From: an uncultured Planctomycetaceae bacterium
Lineage (GTDB): Bacteria; Planctomycetota; Planctomycetia; Pirellulales; Thermoguttaceae
Direction: 5' to 3'
DNA: 64,000 nt
Assembly (NCBI GenBank): GCA_946408825.1
Contig: CAMJTU010000010.1
Location: 1-64,000 of the forward strand
The translations under genes were made by a program, and so were the position numbers. Positions 63,987 to 64,000 of this stretch are shown in pieces (position 1 is the first letter of the stretch; each line of letters opens with the position of its first letter). The notes beneath the pieces were generated by a model. That model was not told the DNA's origin and searched no databases. It saw only the letters and a program-made list of their open reading frames with translations.

Positions 63987-64000
63987 TTGTCGATTCGAGT
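63987..64000 (+). CDS. infB: Probable start of infB, cut by the window edge
   Basis: TTG TCG ATT CGA GT reads Met-Ser-Ile-Arg-Val and matches the opening of the IF2-N ORF at 63459. A GAGAGAAG site lies 9 bp upstream. The nusA-infB order is common in bacteria. Only four full codons are visible, so this rests on context. The 327 bp between the two starts contain no other supported gene. Confidence 0.45.

Overview
The window looks like chromosome of a member of the Planctomycetota. Two DUF1559-type prepilin-like proteins, a CydA-like/cytochrome c fusion, an FHA/PP2C phosphatase, an AsmA-like giant and many Sec- or Tat-exported glycan and peptidoglycan enzymes together fit that phylum. A gut or anaerobic Pirellulales/Thermoguttaceae-like lineage is an inference. 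Coding density is moderate. Intergenic stretches are often 200-600 bp and frequently end in strong stem-loop terminators. Many starts have a purine-rich ribosome site, and GTG/TTG starts also occur.

Layout. 1-961: a TPR lipoprotein running off the left edge with a (PVQ)n tail. 1.3-3.4 kb: thpR and proB (minus). 3.7-12 kb: hisA, then a lipid-type module (beta-ketoacyl synthase, free ACP, a 1159-aa fusion of fatty acyl-AMP ligase, ACP and alpha-oxoamine synthase) with leuA and a structured leuA leader inside it. 12-19.2 kb: a CydA-like membrane protein fused to cytochrome c, a degenerate NagB fused to a PIG-L deacetylase, and an Ala-rich lipoprotein with a C-terminal CXXXCH haem-type motif. 19.3-26.8 kb: truA, FHA-GAF-PP2C, an M42 peptidase, a CpaB-like protein, a HIT protein and rnd. 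27.3 kb: tRNA-Arg(CCG).

27.5-34.4 kb: a murein-peptide pair (dipeptide epimerase and NlpC/P60), a transglutaminase-like protein with a TIM-barrel glycosidase, an EEP-family phosphatase/nuclease and a 52-codon coiled-coil ORF. 34.8-46 kb: a DUF1559 protein with a His/Asp/Glu-rich loop, a Cys-rich membrane protein, a Gfo/Idh/MocA oxidoreductase, a TPR protein, asnA, a frameshifted PAS-like ORF, a HEIGH metallopeptidase-like protein and an exported protein of unknown function. 46-57 kb: an RNase Z-like hydrolase, a 1322-aa AsmA-like protein, an ECF sigma factor with its anti-sigma, a second DUF1559 protein and parAB. 57-64 kb: a sensor kinase with a CxxCH periplasmic domain, a GH78-type rhamnosidase, nusA, a stand-alone IF2-N domain ORF and, at the right edge, what looks like the true start of infB.

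The best candidates for undescribed biology are the FAAL-ACP-oxoamine synthase module, the NagB-like domain that has lost three catalytic residues but stays fused to a deacetylase, the set of unusual c-type cytochrome proteins, and the doubled IF2-N start. No CRISPR array, phage, insertion sequence or rRNA was seen.
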